This document shows, in pieces, positions 25,871 to 37,420 of a stretch of 64,000 nucleotides of DNA. Under the pieces are notes generated by a model. That model was not told where the DNA came from. It worked only from the letters and a program-made list of their open reading frames with translations, and searched no databases. The stretch comes from Phascolomyces articulosus (Eukaryota; Mucoromycota; Mucoromycetes; Mucorales; Lichtheimiaceae), in contig JAIXMP010000005.1 of the NCBI GenBank assembly GCA_025677815.1, forward strand, positions 1,663,235-1,727,234, written 5' to 3'. The stretch's first letter is position 1. Each line of letters starts with the position of its first letter. A program made the translations under genes and the position numbers.

Positions 25871-28271
25871 GTCCACTCAGTAATGAACACAAGAATATTC
25901 ATGGACTAGTTGTATTTCACCATTGTAGTGGATTCATTGGTTATTCTGCTGATTATTCTTTCCTAGTTGCATCTTGTTAAAAGTGTGCTTGCTGCTATCT
26001 GGTTGTAGGTAGGGAAAAAATATATAAAGGTCTTGTCAAATGAAAGCATGAAAAAAAGTTTCGTATTTATACCTTTTTAAAATTTAACTCCGCCAAAAAA
26101 AATCCACGTAAACAATGTTACAATAATCAATTATTTGACAAAATCTATATATCTGCAAAAGGTAATGATCCTTGTCCTGAGCAAAAAACCTTGTTTTCGT
26201 CAAGTATAATTACGAAATACTACTATATGATATTTTGTAGTAATTAAAAACACTTCGATGAAAGATTCTTCATTAAGAAAGAATTTCCAGTCAACTGTTA
26301 TTTATATTATCTTGGCTCTCAGTAGCTGTTGTGGATTTGTAAGGAACACTGCTGTGACAGTTGTATAATATATGTCATCTAATAGTACACCGTAACTATT
26401 ACAAATGTCATCCTAAATCTCATTCCTTGGAATGATACACGAGTCTGCTGCCGCTGAATAAGCATGCAGATGATGTTTCAATGTCAGTATATAGAAGTAG
26501 ATTCATTTTCAAATATAACGGAACAGACGTCTGGTCGAATGGAAAACTGTATAGTCGTGATGAGTTTTTGTTGGGTTTGTTGCCTAAAATCGTATCTATT
26601 CATTCTAGCTGTAAATATGCAAAAAGTAGCAGTACAGTCAACCCTCAATCTTTGAAACTCGGAAATTCCAAGGAGAGTGGTGCATCAAGTAAGGTTTTGC
26701 AAAACTCGGGAGTTTGTCTATCTATTAGATTATTACATATATATTTTGATGCATTACATATAGTGCATAATGCCATGTTATATAACGAAGGATGGGACAG
26801 AATCACATTTGTGTTATCACTGTCCTAGATGAATAAAAATTAGGCTATTTTACATGTTTACATATAATAGACATGCAGTTACATCTACTTTTTTTCTTAC
26901 TATTTTTACTTTTTTATCACCATTATTATGCCTACTATAGCACGGGTATAGAACGCTAACTTTCAATGTGCATAAGAATGCTTAATTTTTGCTTTAACTG
27001 AAGTAAATTCACTACTAATAAGATACAGTATCCTTAAAATCAGTTTGTAATTTGTGTATTGCAGTTTTATTAAGTATTTCTTTGATTTTTATTAATTCTC
27101 AATAAACACTGTACCCTTTGGACTTTAATAGTTCGAGAAAGATATAGGAAAGGGGATGAAAAAACCCCCTGTCACGCTAGAGAGGGAAAAAGAAGGGGAT
27201 TAACGTGTTGGTTATTGTGAAGGAAGAGGATCTGATATGTTTATAATCCAGTATGTGTAGGGCTATGCAACAGGAGAAGACTGGTTGATTATTGTTTTTT
27301 TTTTGGGATACATATAAGAAAAATTTTTACTTACCCTGTTTCAGGTGGTAAAGGAGACGTCCCGGTTGACGAAATCACTGCCCGTTTGGTGAAGAAGAAG
27401 CCATTGTGGTTGATTGTTAGGTGCTGTAGTGAATCAATTTCTGAGAGAATTTGACATATTATAGGCCAGTAAGTTTTGAGGTGTTGAATTCGGCCGGGGG
27501 GAATAGGTCATGATTTTGGTAGCTGATTCAGTCAGTAATAAAGTGGATCGGTGCTGGTGTTCCGAGATATATGGAGGCGAAAATGCATGTTTAGGCCGTC
27601 AATGGCATGTTTTTTTGTTATCAAGTATTTCTGACAGTCCCAAAATTCTGTTACAAACAGTATATAGTTTGTAAAAAGCGAGGTTGCAAAAGCCGAGTGT
27701 TGGCTGTATATGAATTTATTATGTTTTATATAAAGACCATAATAAAAATGAATAATGAGACCATACCAAAGGAAACAAGATTCAGAAGAAACCGATACTT
27801 TTTCGGGAACAAAATATTTCCTAAAAGATGTGAGTATGATTTATCGTATCTCGTGATTCATCCATGTGTTTGTAACGGCAACTAATTATCAAAGACCATT
27901 TAACAATGTAGCAATAGGCATGGAGTAAATTTGTAGGATATAAAATGATGATATATAAGAAAGGAATATGAAAATTTTATTACATGAAAGAAGAAAAAAA
28001 GAGTCAAAAATGATACTTTTGTTTTGTTGTTTTAATATATTTATAGTATTAATGAAGGGAAGAAAAAAAAAATTTCATATATATATATAGAGAGCTTTGG
28101 GATAGGAAATGTGTAATGGGTAGAACAAAAAAAAAGAATGAAGAAGCACACGATAATCCCCAATAACACTATTATAATATTGACAATTTTTAAACCAGTC
28201 ATTAAACAAAATAAGAACATCCGTTTTCATGATCTAGCACCCTATTTTCATCATTATATAAAATTGAATCT
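25871..28271. other. Gene-poor region, mostly unassigned
   Basis: Open frames at 26,464-26,828 and 27,607-27,885 have no recognisable domain and no splice context. The only coding-like remnant is the minus-strand fragment near 27.35-27.56 kb, listed separately. The right end is the 3' flank of the export-adaptor gene. Confidence 0.4.
27350..27560 (-). pseudogene. Decayed coding fragment, possibly F-box/leucine-rich-repeat-like
   Basis: Read leftward, the strand gives an exon-like frame GRIQHLKTYWPIICQILSEI then DSLQHLTINHNGFFFTKRAV ending at a good GTAAGT donor (27,338-27,343). The leucine spacing resembles fungal F-box/LRR proteins. Upstream the same frame is broken by two TGA codons (in NTSTDPLYY-stop and LPKS-stop), so no intact protein is possible. 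The family suggestion is weak inference from leucine spacing. Confidence 0.35.
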
Positions 28272-29719
28272 TTAGAATCGTCGTGTAGGTTGGAAACGAG
28301 AAAAGTCAGGATGCTGATTTTGAGGAGGCACTTGTTGCTGTGGTGGTGTACCAGCAGTCAGTATTTGATCTGAATACATTTTTCCAGAAACGCTAAATCA
28401 TTCATAAAAACCTTAGTTTTCTCATTTGATCCTTAAACTATAACCTCTTTCTCGTATATGATCCATTCTTTTTCCACGAACACTTACGCAGATGTATAAC
28501 CAGATCGAGTAGGTGCAATGACAGATCGTAAGGTTTGTGAAGCAAAGCTTGCAGGTCCAGCTGATAAGGTGTGTTGTGGTGCTGCTGTTACTGCTGTTGG
28601 TGCTGCCATGGCTTGTTGAGATGCAACTCCCCCAGGTCTGCTTCGAAGGACTGCACGAATAACACGGCCATCTGCTACTTCGTTATCCAATTGTCGAACA
28701 CATTCCAATGCCGATCCTCTGTTACTAAACTCGACTTCTGCTTCTCCAAAAGATCGACCTGCATGATCGTGAAGCACTTCACAACGAACAATTTGACCAA
28801 ATTGTTCACAGGCAGCCTATGTATAGATATATACACATATCAGCATATTTACACACACTTTTTCACTCAAACACACACCGATATTAGATTTAATAAGATC
28901 TCCATCCGCACCAATTATTTAATTACCTTGACATCCTCTGCATTGGCGCCTGGATCCAAATTACGAATAACAACAATACAGGGTCCTGATTCCCCTCGAA
29001 TCGAGATGCCTCCTCCACCAGATAATCCACGAATATTGAAATTGGCATTACCGCTACTATTTTTAACATTGTTGTTGCTAATGGTGGGTTTATCATTTCT
29101 GCTGTTGTTAACAGCGAAAATGCCTGCTGGTCGAGTTGGACGATTGTTAGCTGCTGATCCTCCATCGTTTCTTGCACGGCTCACAGATTTGGTAATAACG
29201 ATCTTTGATGGATCTGCAACACTTTTGACACGATTGGGTAAAGAAGCTGTTGAAATCGATTTCTTTGTAACAAACTACTCATCCAAAAAAAAGGACACTC
29301 GTTATTCAATACATGTAAATATAATTTTAAAAATAAAAATAAAAAAGAGAGAGATTTATATATATTATTTTACTTACCCCTCCTCGAGGTGTTGCCGCAA
29401 GACTTGTACGTTGCAAAATGGATGATTTTTCAATAATTCTTGACTTTGGTTGAATTCCATGCTTTGTAGTGATTAAACTTCGTATCTGTTGTGTTGCTGG
29501 TCGTCTTCGTTCATTATTTTTATTATTATTCACACGATTAAATGTTGAAGTAGGACGGCGCGAAGAAAACGAGGAAGATTGATTATAACGTTGTTTTTGA
29601 GGTTGTTTTCGTAAAGCACCAGAACGTTGGCTTTGTGTTAATCGTTGGGATTTATTTTGTTTCTTGTTTTTAATAATATCATCAAGAGATGAATCAAGAT
29701 CCATTGCGTTTGAAGCCAT
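28272..29719 (-). CDS. ALYREF/Yra1/Mlo3-type mRNA export adaptor with RRM, 379 aa, 4 exons
   Basis: Exons: 29719-29378, 29274-28927, 28816-28488 and 28392-28272, all GT..AG; 1,140 bases close at TAA. The N-terminus carries the UAP56/Sub2-binding motif (SLDDIIKNKK, residues 11-20). Basic Arg/Gln-rich and RGG-poor linkers follow. One RRM spans roughly 211-290: RNP2-like CIVVIRNLDPGA and RNP1-like GRSFGEAEVEFSNR, with the family helix SALECVRQLDN. The C-terminus ends in FQPTRRF, like the short C-terminal helicase-binding element of the family. Known role: recruited to nascent mRNA with TREX and passing it to the export receptor; location nuclear. The product is longer than yeast Yra1 and human ALYREF because of an Asn/Arg/Gly-rich linker (about 140-205). 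It is the last recognisable host housekeeping gene before the transposon-rich half. Confidence 0.92.
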
Positions 29720-30857
29720 AGTATATAAATTATGGGAGGAAAAAAAAAAAGGAGAGTTTAAAGAGCAAATTGGAAAGAAAAGCAAAAAAGAGGGGGGAAC
29801 AAGTAAAAGTAGGCAAAATGGTAGTGAAACAGAAACTATCTCCGGTTCGCATTTAGCTAATGATCAAGTGAATCACTTGAATATTTTCACTTTTTTTTTT
29901 TTTACTTTGGCATACAGGATTGTTTCATGACTGATATCCATGGAGATGTCCTGGATCATACCATTTTTTTTTAATTTGCTCATTGATGTGCCATCAACTA
30001 AGAGCTTAAATCTACAACTAGCTTTACTGCAAAATTAGTTTGGGATATGATTTCCTCCTTCATCATATCAACCAAGATATCCATGGTAATCTTTTGTAAG
30101 CTTTTTTCAAAAAATTCTTTCTTGGGCATTTAATTACCATAATATTTTGTAATAATACTTGGCCTTGCGCTGTTCTGAATCGAGTAAATACCAATGAATC
30201 CAAAGGGTTGGAGCAACTTGATGTCGCCCAAGTAGTCCAATTATGCGATTTCTCCAACATTAGAACTATTGTAAAGGATGGTGTTGCGTCATTCGGGGGG
30301 TGGTCCTGTTGTTAATAGTAGTAAAGGCACTTTAGGATAATCTAATAAATTATGTTTTTACATTGCATTTTCTACATGCCCAACAACGTAGTGGGGGATG
30401 TTAACATATGCGGATCTCTAAGAAGAGAGTATTAATAAACCCATAAAACTTATAGGATGGATAAGTTCAGTATGAGAAAGCGTTGTAAAAACGGTGTCAC
30501 TAGAATATTCTTGCATGAAAATTCTTACTTTCGAAGACCCGAATGCTTTAAATATTACCAAATCAGATATGTGTATACACTGATGTCAACTGCTGTAATT
30601 AAGTCAAATACACTGGCGATGACATTGGTATGAAGTGTTTTTAAGGTAATCGTATTTTTATACAAGAATAATGTGTTGAAATGACTATGTTTTAAAAATA
30701 TGATACTTTCATATTGCGTGGTGTGATAATTTAATTCAATTCTGTGTTATATGCTTTAATACATTTACTTTCTTAGCCATATGTTCACATAATCCTCTCA
30801 TTTCAAAAATATCTATAAATTTAGCGATTTCTAATAATAACATAGACATACCTTATT
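29720..30857. other. Intergenic region at the border of the transposon-rich half
   Basis: Upstream region of the export-adaptor gene followed by AT-rich DNA. A minus-strand frame at 30,063-30,260 looks mildly coding-like but shows no domain and no splice partner; it may be a decayed exon. Nothing else is recognised. Confidence 0.4.
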
Positions 30858-31095
30858 AAAGATTGAAACAGACAAATTTGTTGACCACCCCGACTTTTCG
30901 AATTTCTTATATCCCTTTTTATTTTACCTATATCGTATATTCTACTTTATTATTATCTTACCGGAGAAATTATGTTGCGTAGGCCTTATTGTTTGTTTTT
31001 TCACTTTAGCTTACCAAGAGAGGACAGGATTTGCTTATACTCCAGCTCATGCGTGTTTGGACAACTGTCACCTAAAAAATAATGAGAAATGTTTC
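30858..31095 (+). repeat. 238-base direct repeat, copy 1 (5' part of MULE)
   Basis: Nearly identical to 37,421-37,658 with only a few substitutions. It contains the 5' coding portion of the MULE gene (ERTGFAYTPAHACLDNC...). In copy 2 the match stops just after this point, so copy 2 is a truncated duplicate of the element's start. Confidence 0.85.
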
Positions 31096-32430
31096 GGTAA
31101 AGTTACTGGTGAAGTTATCGGTTCAGTTAGTGAAATCAATCCAGTGCTAGGCAAAAGGGATCGAAGCGAGTACAAATTAAATAAGGCACGCAATCGCACT
31201 GGAAAGGTTTCAAGTGATTTATTCGTGGAGTTCGACGAAATCCAAAAGGAATATCCTGGATATTTTTATTCGGCAAGTGTCATACTTGATGCGTTTATTA
31301 TAACATTTCGCGCTCCTGATATGCACACATTTACGAACATGAAATTGTTTCCTGTTATTACGGACGTGACATTCAAAGCAGTTAGGAAACTCAAAGATGG
31401 TCGAAAGTGCTACCTTTGTTCGTCTGTGCTTTATTTCAGTGAGATCAGAAAACATGCTCTGGTGTTTCAAGGTATCTTAGGAGGCACTAGTGAAATGTAT
31501 TTCCACCAGTATTTCTTAGCTTTCTTTTCAGCCTATCAAATTGATTTTTCAAACGAAAACAACTTCCTTGGGATGATTATGGACTTCTCTAGTGCCCAAA
31601 GAAATGGGTTCCTCTTGGCATATCGCCAGTACACTTTCGGACGGGATGATGGTTTGAAATACTTGAAAGGTTGTTATATGCATTGGATGCAATCTGTACA
31701 AAGAGTCAGTAGCAATGGAAATGCAGTTCCTCGTGATGAAAGACAGAACTTTTTAAAATTAGCCAACACTATCAGAACAACAACAGACAAGCAAGAGTTC
31801 ATCACCACAAGGAACAAGATTATACAAAGATTTCCTATACTTCGTAAATGGCTTACATGGTGGTTAAATCCAAGCATATCCAGCATGATATTCAATTACA
31901 ATTCAAGCATGAAGACTACTCTTAAATCACATATTTCACGCACATCCAACGCAATCGAAGCATATCATCATGTTCTTTATGGCATCATATTGGAAGACGC
32001 ACCTTTGGCTACAAGTTTGAGACAGATTCTACAAACAACGCAGAGTGATCAACGAGATTTAATACAGTTTTACAATTATGGAGGTTTGCGTCCTTCTTAT
32101 GACAGAAAACCACCTAAAATACGAACAAGACGACTTAACAACTATGTAAATGATGCCCGTGCACCCGATTCAACGAAGACATTGTTTGCCAACAAGGACA
32201 AGACACTGAAAAAAACCGAAAAAAATAAAGCATGCATTGAAGAACTTCCAGCGGTTACAAAAGCAGACTTTGTTTCTTGTACTGACATGATCTGTATTCT
32301 TCAATCAGATGTTGATCCGCTCTGTAATTATGAAGAAACCGATCTAGAACCATTAAAGACAGGTGATCCGGTAATCGAAAAAGAGATGGAACGTTTTGAA
32401 GGTTCTAAATCGACTTATCTCCAAGTCAAG
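31009..32430 (+). CDS. MULE (Mutator-like) transposase, N-terminal part of a longer gene
   Basis: A frame of about 470 codons runs through 31,009-32,445; an upstream exon within 30,870-31,000 is likely. MULE transposase landmarks in order: first Asp in FPVITDVTFKAVRKL, second Asp in LGMIMDFSSAQRNGF, the C-x2-H block GCYMHWMQSVQRV, and the catalytic-Glu block SRTSNAIEAYHHVLY. These are the DDE residues and C/H signature of MULEs, so cut-and-paste transposition is the expected role. The frame ends at TAG 32,443-32,445, but a 68-base (32,363-32,430) or 62-base (32,371-32,432) GT..AG intron just before the stop would fuse it in frame to the downstream protease-like domain. No stop codon or frameshift interrupts the catalytic region, so the element may be recent. 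Confidence 0.8.
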
Positions 32431-33497
32431 AGGCACGATTTATAGTTCAAAAAGATGACCCACGTTATGACGATGTAATCAATTTCTGGGATGATATTTG
32501 TCAAGATCTGGGAGATGATACGGTTAGTATTCAAGAAAGGAAAAACAACGAGGAGCAAGACCAGATCGATGATGAACCACTTATTTTTGCAAGTGATGTA
32601 TATGGCCTTCAATTGAATCCAAACAGGCAAATGTCTTGTTATATTGACGCTTTTATGGAATTGTTTTGGCATTCAATTTTGCCACATATTGAAATTGACC
32701 AAATTGCATCTCAAACTGGGAATCCATTGGATAATATCATGGCAGGAGCTTTTGTATTGGTAAAGCAAGGTTTTCGTTTGGATGCATCAACTCAAATGCG
32801 AAATTTTGTGTACAAAAATATCAAAGAGCTTTACTTTCCAAAGCAACCACCATACGAGCAAGGCAACATGTATGATGTTGTCGATTTCGCCATGGATTAT
32901 ATGGAACAAGCCTCCGAGCAGTTCAGAGCGATGTTCCAATACAAGTGCTCTCGTTATAACATGTGTTTTGAGGACACAGAACATTGTTGGTTCATGCCAG
33001 ACGATACTGTCAGAAACACTCCACTTTTTATAACATTCATTCCATCTGTAGTCGACAAATTTCATCTATCAACGTCATCCGATCAATCTGCACACGCAAT
33101 AACACATCTTATTGGTTACCCTCGTCTCAAACAACAATGTATTTACTGCCAAAAACTAGCATATCAGTATAAATTACCTCATAATGACCCAGCCTTCGTT
33201 TTCGTTATTGACAAACTAGGGGCTGTACCAAACCGTACTGACAACATTATCTTTCCATATATTATACAGCTTTATTCACAGCGATATCAATTGCATGCTA
33301 TGATCCATTCGACAAGCCGTACAGGAATTCATTATAAGACAACAGCAGTTATCCACAACAACGGTGGATGCTTCCTTGCATGTCTCGATAATTTAAGCAA
33401 ACCAGGAATTACTGTCATTACAGAAAATGTGAACGAGTTTTATTTTCATTTTTCTTCCAACCATAGCAGTTTACAAAAAAAACTAAAAATAATATAA
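32431..33497 (+). CDS. Ubiquitin-specific-protease-like (C19) domain, probable C-terminal half of the MULE protein
   Basis: The frame from 32,433 to TAA at 33,495-33,497 continues the transposase after the predicted short intron (ARFIVQKDDPRYDDVINFW). It contains a Cys-box-like GLQLNPNRQMSCYIDAFMEL (family GLxNxGNTCYxNA) and a His-box-like YQLHAMIHSTSRTGIHYKTT (family YxLxAVIxHxGxxxxGHY). Two Cys pairs between them (KCSRYNMC, QCIYCQ) could bind zinc as in USP fingers. Together these suggest a ubiquitin or SUMO-type cysteine protease of the USP/USPL1 group. That is domain inference from motifs; activity is not shown. It could instead be a separate protein starting at 32,613 or 32,633. Confidence 0.62.
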
Positions 33498-33840
33498 AAT
33501 TGAAAAATTATTTGAATAATGGATAAAGTGATTCTCTAACATTCAATGTTTAAAAAAGAAATTTATCAATGTGAAGTTGTAAATCGTGTAGAAGTTGCTT
33601 CATCGTGTAAGTCCATCGTGTGTCGTGTAGGAAACCTCCCCTGTGACTGCTACCTACACGATGGGGGGACCTATATGATTTTTCAGTTTAATCCATCTAA
33701 ATATGGTGATAATTGTAATGACGCAAACCTAGTAACGGAAAACTATTGGCATAAAATGCGTGACGCAAAAAATTCTGAACGAAATAATCAAGCGTAACAA
33801 GGGTTTTTTTATTGCTGTGCTTTCATCTTTTTTTCTCTTT

Positions 33841-34132
33841 TATTTTTTTATGTAAGGGCCAGAACCCGATCTATGATGATTCCAGCTTAGATCAGCCCGA
33901 GTGCTCATAGATGTAAAGCTGAGTATGTCGTAAGCTTTAACCAGCTTGCCCAGATTCATGTTCCCTCTCTATGTTCGCGAGATTTATATTTTTTTATGTG
34001 AGGGCCAGAACCCGATCTATGATGATTCCAGCTTAGATCAGCCCGAGTGCTCATAGATGTAAAGCTGAGTATGTCGTAAGCTTTAACCAGCTTGCCCAGA
34101 TTCATGTTCCCTCTCTATGTTCGCGAGACTTA
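33841..34132. repeat. Tandem duplication, two 146-base units
   Basis: 33,841-33,986 and 33,987-34,132 are nearly identical (one is TGTAAGGGCC, the other TGTGAGGGCC; GAGATTTA versus GAGACTTA). Each holds CTATGA/TCATAG arms 40 bases apart and several AGCTT/AAGCT words, so each unit can fold. It lies 340 bases after the MULE gene and may be the element's 3' subterminal region. Confidence 0.85.
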
Positions 34133-35143
34133 TTTTAGCATTTTATCCTTAAATTCAATACGACTATCATTTGTAAATTTAGGGAAGTATCACTTTGTGT
34201 ATGCACATGTGCACGTATATTTTTGGAGAGTTACTAATTTATATCAGGAGTGTTCGACATTATTTATCAGGATCCCGTATACTTGGTTTATATCTGTTTA
34301 TCCAAGGATGAATGCTAATTTGCTCGTGCTTATCTTTGATGGAAGAAGTACCAGGAAATACAATACCATGTTTTGTGATGGAGGTGGAAACTTTAGCCAG
34401 AAGAATGTATCGTACCTTTTCCCGACAGCAAATGTCGTAATATTTTTGGTGGATCAATACCGTAGTCAATAGAAGTAAAATATAATAAATGTAATAAACC
34501 AATTAAGACAACTTAAAAGATGACGCTTTATTGTTCAATGATGGAGAGGGTTAGATGTTCTCTATCTACTATGGTATTAATAATAATAACATACGCGAAA
34601 TGATTATGGATTAAATACATAGGTTTTCGTGAATGAATGATGATGTGGAAACAACTACTTGTCAAGATAAAAAACGATTACTTTTTATGAAATCAAGCAT
34701 GACAAGTTATCCAAGGAGGAAAATGAAAGTAGCTGCCATTTCTGGCTACAACACAAGCTACACAAGTCTTGCAAGCCTTTGTTTCTCTGTTTTAAAATTT
34801 GTTGTAGATCAGTTGATTATATATTTATCCACGCTGTTTTTTATAAAGGGGCTTTAGCGCAAATGAAAATGGTGATTGAAGGATGTGATAATGAAATACC
34901 TTATACCCTTGGATGTATTACACACCTATGTACACGAATGATTTGAAATGTTTTGTATGATTAATGGTTTTATTTATAACACCAAATAAGAAGTAGTGAT
35001 CAAGAAAGAAAATTCAAAGAAATATAAGAATGATGCTTTGTTTTAGTTTTTCTTTTTTTTGTTGTACGGATGTGTAGTGGATAAGAGTATGTAGTTGCAC
35101 AAGGTATACTAAAAATTGCAAGTGGTATAATTGTCGAGACATA
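34133..35143. other. Unassigned stretch between MULE and broken gene
   Basis: Open frames occur on both strands at 34,092-34,502 (minus-strand frame contains KHGIVFPGTSSIKDKHEQIS) but no domain is recognised. A 14-base word at 34,979-34,992 is repeated at 37,379-37,392. Confidence 0.35.
34979..34992. repeat. 14-base direct repeat, left copy
   Basis: ACACCAAATAAGAA here and at 37,379-37,392 bracket the broken PD-(D/E)XK-like gene. It could be an insertion scar; see findings. Confidence 0.5.
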
Positions 35144-37377
35144 TCAATTAATTTCTTCATTTTTACGTTTACGGGCAGTGGTAGATGGTGTGAATGTGGT
35201 GAGTGATGATGGAAGTATAATTTGTTCTTTTTCTTGCTGTTTTCGTGCTGCCTTCTTTGCCTTGAACTGCGGTTTTCCTTTGGGTTTGTTCTTATATGAT
35301 GATATTAAATTTGTCATGTCCTCTACAGTTGCCTTTTTTTTTGTGAGAATGGCTTACATATTTTAACATGGTTCATTATATTTAAGTACATACCTTTGCT
35401 TGTAATGTCAGTGTTAAAATGGGAATAATTTGTGCAGCTAAGGATTTGACACTCGTTGGGATTTTATATTCTTCGGTTTCTTGTACACGACACACATATC
35501 CCTTCGGACAATCCATTACAGAAAGTTTCATCCGACGTCCTATATGTTATGATTTGTTAAAATACCCTTTCAAATAACTAGTTTACACCTGTATACTAGA
35601 CAACATTCTTACCCGTATTATTAAAACAAACAATTTTCAATTTTCGGGTAATTTGCAAATCGTGATCAACTTCCTGAGTAATACGGCTGAAGAGATCTTT
35701 CATTGTTTTTGGACTGTGCAAATACGTCTCCACTAACTCCTTTTTATTAGCCACTACATCTTCCGACTTTCCTACTTCTGAGCATCCATAATCGAAATCA
35801 TCTTTTATGAGTAAAAGGTCTGGACGACTAGCAGTTTTTTTGTTGTCAATTTTGTCAGTGCCGGTTATACTACGATGTGCGTTGATGCGAGTGGATATTG
35901 CCTTACATGCTCGATCCCTTGAGTGTAAATTAGCTTATGTTAGTACAGAGAAAAGCACTACATGTTAGGATAATATAATAATGAATGAGTAACGTACCTT
36001 CCAGGAATCACTTTAATGTTGTGAAAGCATCGATCCAAAACAGACCAGAATGTTGAGACAAAGTCCATTTCGCTGCTGTTTGGTAAAATATCTGCTATAA
36101 CATCGAATTTATAATAACAAAGCATTTGTATCAATGTACACTGCAACCAATACATGTCGTAATTTGTTCGAAAATCATAGTGTCCAGACTCATAGACTAC
36201 ATCACTCGGAGCATCAAGCAATTATTCTTCTTTTTGTTTTTTGTCCTTTTCTGAACCACCCATTATTGTTTCAGATTTTTTTTTCCAAGGTTGCAAAAAG
36301 GTCTGACGCTTTCTCCTGAATATCTGGCAAATCTTCACACTTTATTTCTTGAAGCTCCTCTTTTGAAAATTCATTTTTCCAACTTTCGTCGTCAATAGAT
36401 AACACGAACGAGTGAACCAGGCTGTAATTTATATGAAAACAATAAGTCTAGCTAATACTTCCTTAAATAGATCAAGCTTTTATATAGGCACTTACTGTTC
36501 ATTTGTTAAACAGGAACCCATATCAAACAAGACATCTTCCACCGATCTTCCTGATTCAAGAGTCCATTGAACGAAACTTTTTTTCAAACTCTACTTGAGC
36601 TTCTGGGGTTAAAGGAAAAGAGTCGTGTTTCGATGCCTAAATATACAGGATTGAGCCTTTGTTTAATTTGATCATAAAGAATAACTTTTATACATACGTA
36701 AGTAGATGAAGAAGAGTATGAGGACTTATTTTGTTTTGAAACAGTTTTACTTGAAGGGTCCGATGAAGCACGGTCTAAAGATTCTTAGTTCATCCAGTAA
36801 GTATACTTGTTAATGTTTAACCCCTAAATACCTTTGAAAAATTGAAATTATAGCTACTTACCTGGTAAAGCATTTTTTTGAGAAATGTGTTTCAGAATTG
36901 CTGACGATAATCCATCCCAATTAATACTTTTTCGTTTTTCACACTATAATTTAGACAGAATATACAGCTTAGTTACGACTCACTTTCATAGTCTGGAAGC
37001 ATACTTACAGGAATGACGTTCAGCTGCTTTGCTGTATTACCAAATCTACTGGACCAAGTTCCTTTGATATCTTGAAATTCTGAGATCGCGGTATTTTCAA
37101 CAATAAATTGACGTTTGTCAGTTACAAATCTGGCAAGTGAGACGGGGGCATTTCTTTGTAATTGCTCTTGAATGTATTGTTCAATGTCTAGAGATTAATA
37201 CATAAATAAGTGTAAAAAAAGGCATTGTTAATGATTGCCTAGGATACAATAATGTAACATGTAACCCAGCAACATGTAATTCCAAACTCGTGTATATAGT
37301 AAGCTAGCAACGCATAATGTTAAGAATATAGTAACGAAGGAACTTGACATACCTTTATGAATTTGCTCGGAACCCAT
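35144..37377 (-). pseudogene. Broken multi-exon gene with PD-(D/E)XK-like motif
   Basis: Starting at ATG 37,377 (MGSEQIHK then GTATGT) about eight exons can be read leftward with clean GT..AG borders: EQYIQEQLQRNAPVSLARF; CEKRKSINWDGLSSAILKH; SLDRASSDPSSKTVS; ASKHDSFPLTPEAQVEFEK; YESGHYDFRTNYDMYWLQ; the RPDLLLIKDDFDYGCSEVGK block; MKLSVMDCPKGYVCRVQE; and a Lys-rich tail ending at TGA. A one-base slip in an A-run near 36,580 (GAAAAAAAG), another in the A-run near 36,280, and an in-frame TAA near 36,222 stop translation. RPDLLLI..EVGK resembles the PD-(D/E)XK nuclease fold signature. Family and role are not established; it may have been a transposon-linked or accessory gene. Confidence 0.6.
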
Positions 37378-37378
37378 G

Positions 37379-37392
37379 ACACCAAATAAGAA
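37379..37392. repeat. 14-base direct repeat, right copy
   Basis: Second copy of ACACCAAATAAGAA, immediately upstream of the start codon of the broken gene and 29 bases before the truncated MULE duplicate. Confidence 0.5.
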
Positions 37393-37420
37393 TGTCAAGC
37401 AAAAAAAGCTTTTGTTTTTT

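Noticed and set aside
26464..26828. Overlapping plus-strand ORFs of 63 and 115 codons
   Set aside because: No domain, no splice signals that connect to neighbours, and two frames are open over the same DNA.
27607..27885. 92-codon plus-strand ORF
   Set aside because: No recognisable motif and located in a decayed region.
33546..33797. 83-codon ORF after the USP-like domain
   Set aside because: Cys-rich and could be a small third protein of the MULE, but nothing supports translation; left out of the features.
33850..34130. C/D-box snoRNA reading of the tandem repeat
   Set aside because: ATGATGA and CTGA words are present but there is no flanking stem and the spacing is not typical.
34092..34502. 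Opposing ORFs of 126 and 80 codons
   Set aside because: The plus ORF begins inside the 146-base tandem repeat, and neither strand shows a domain.
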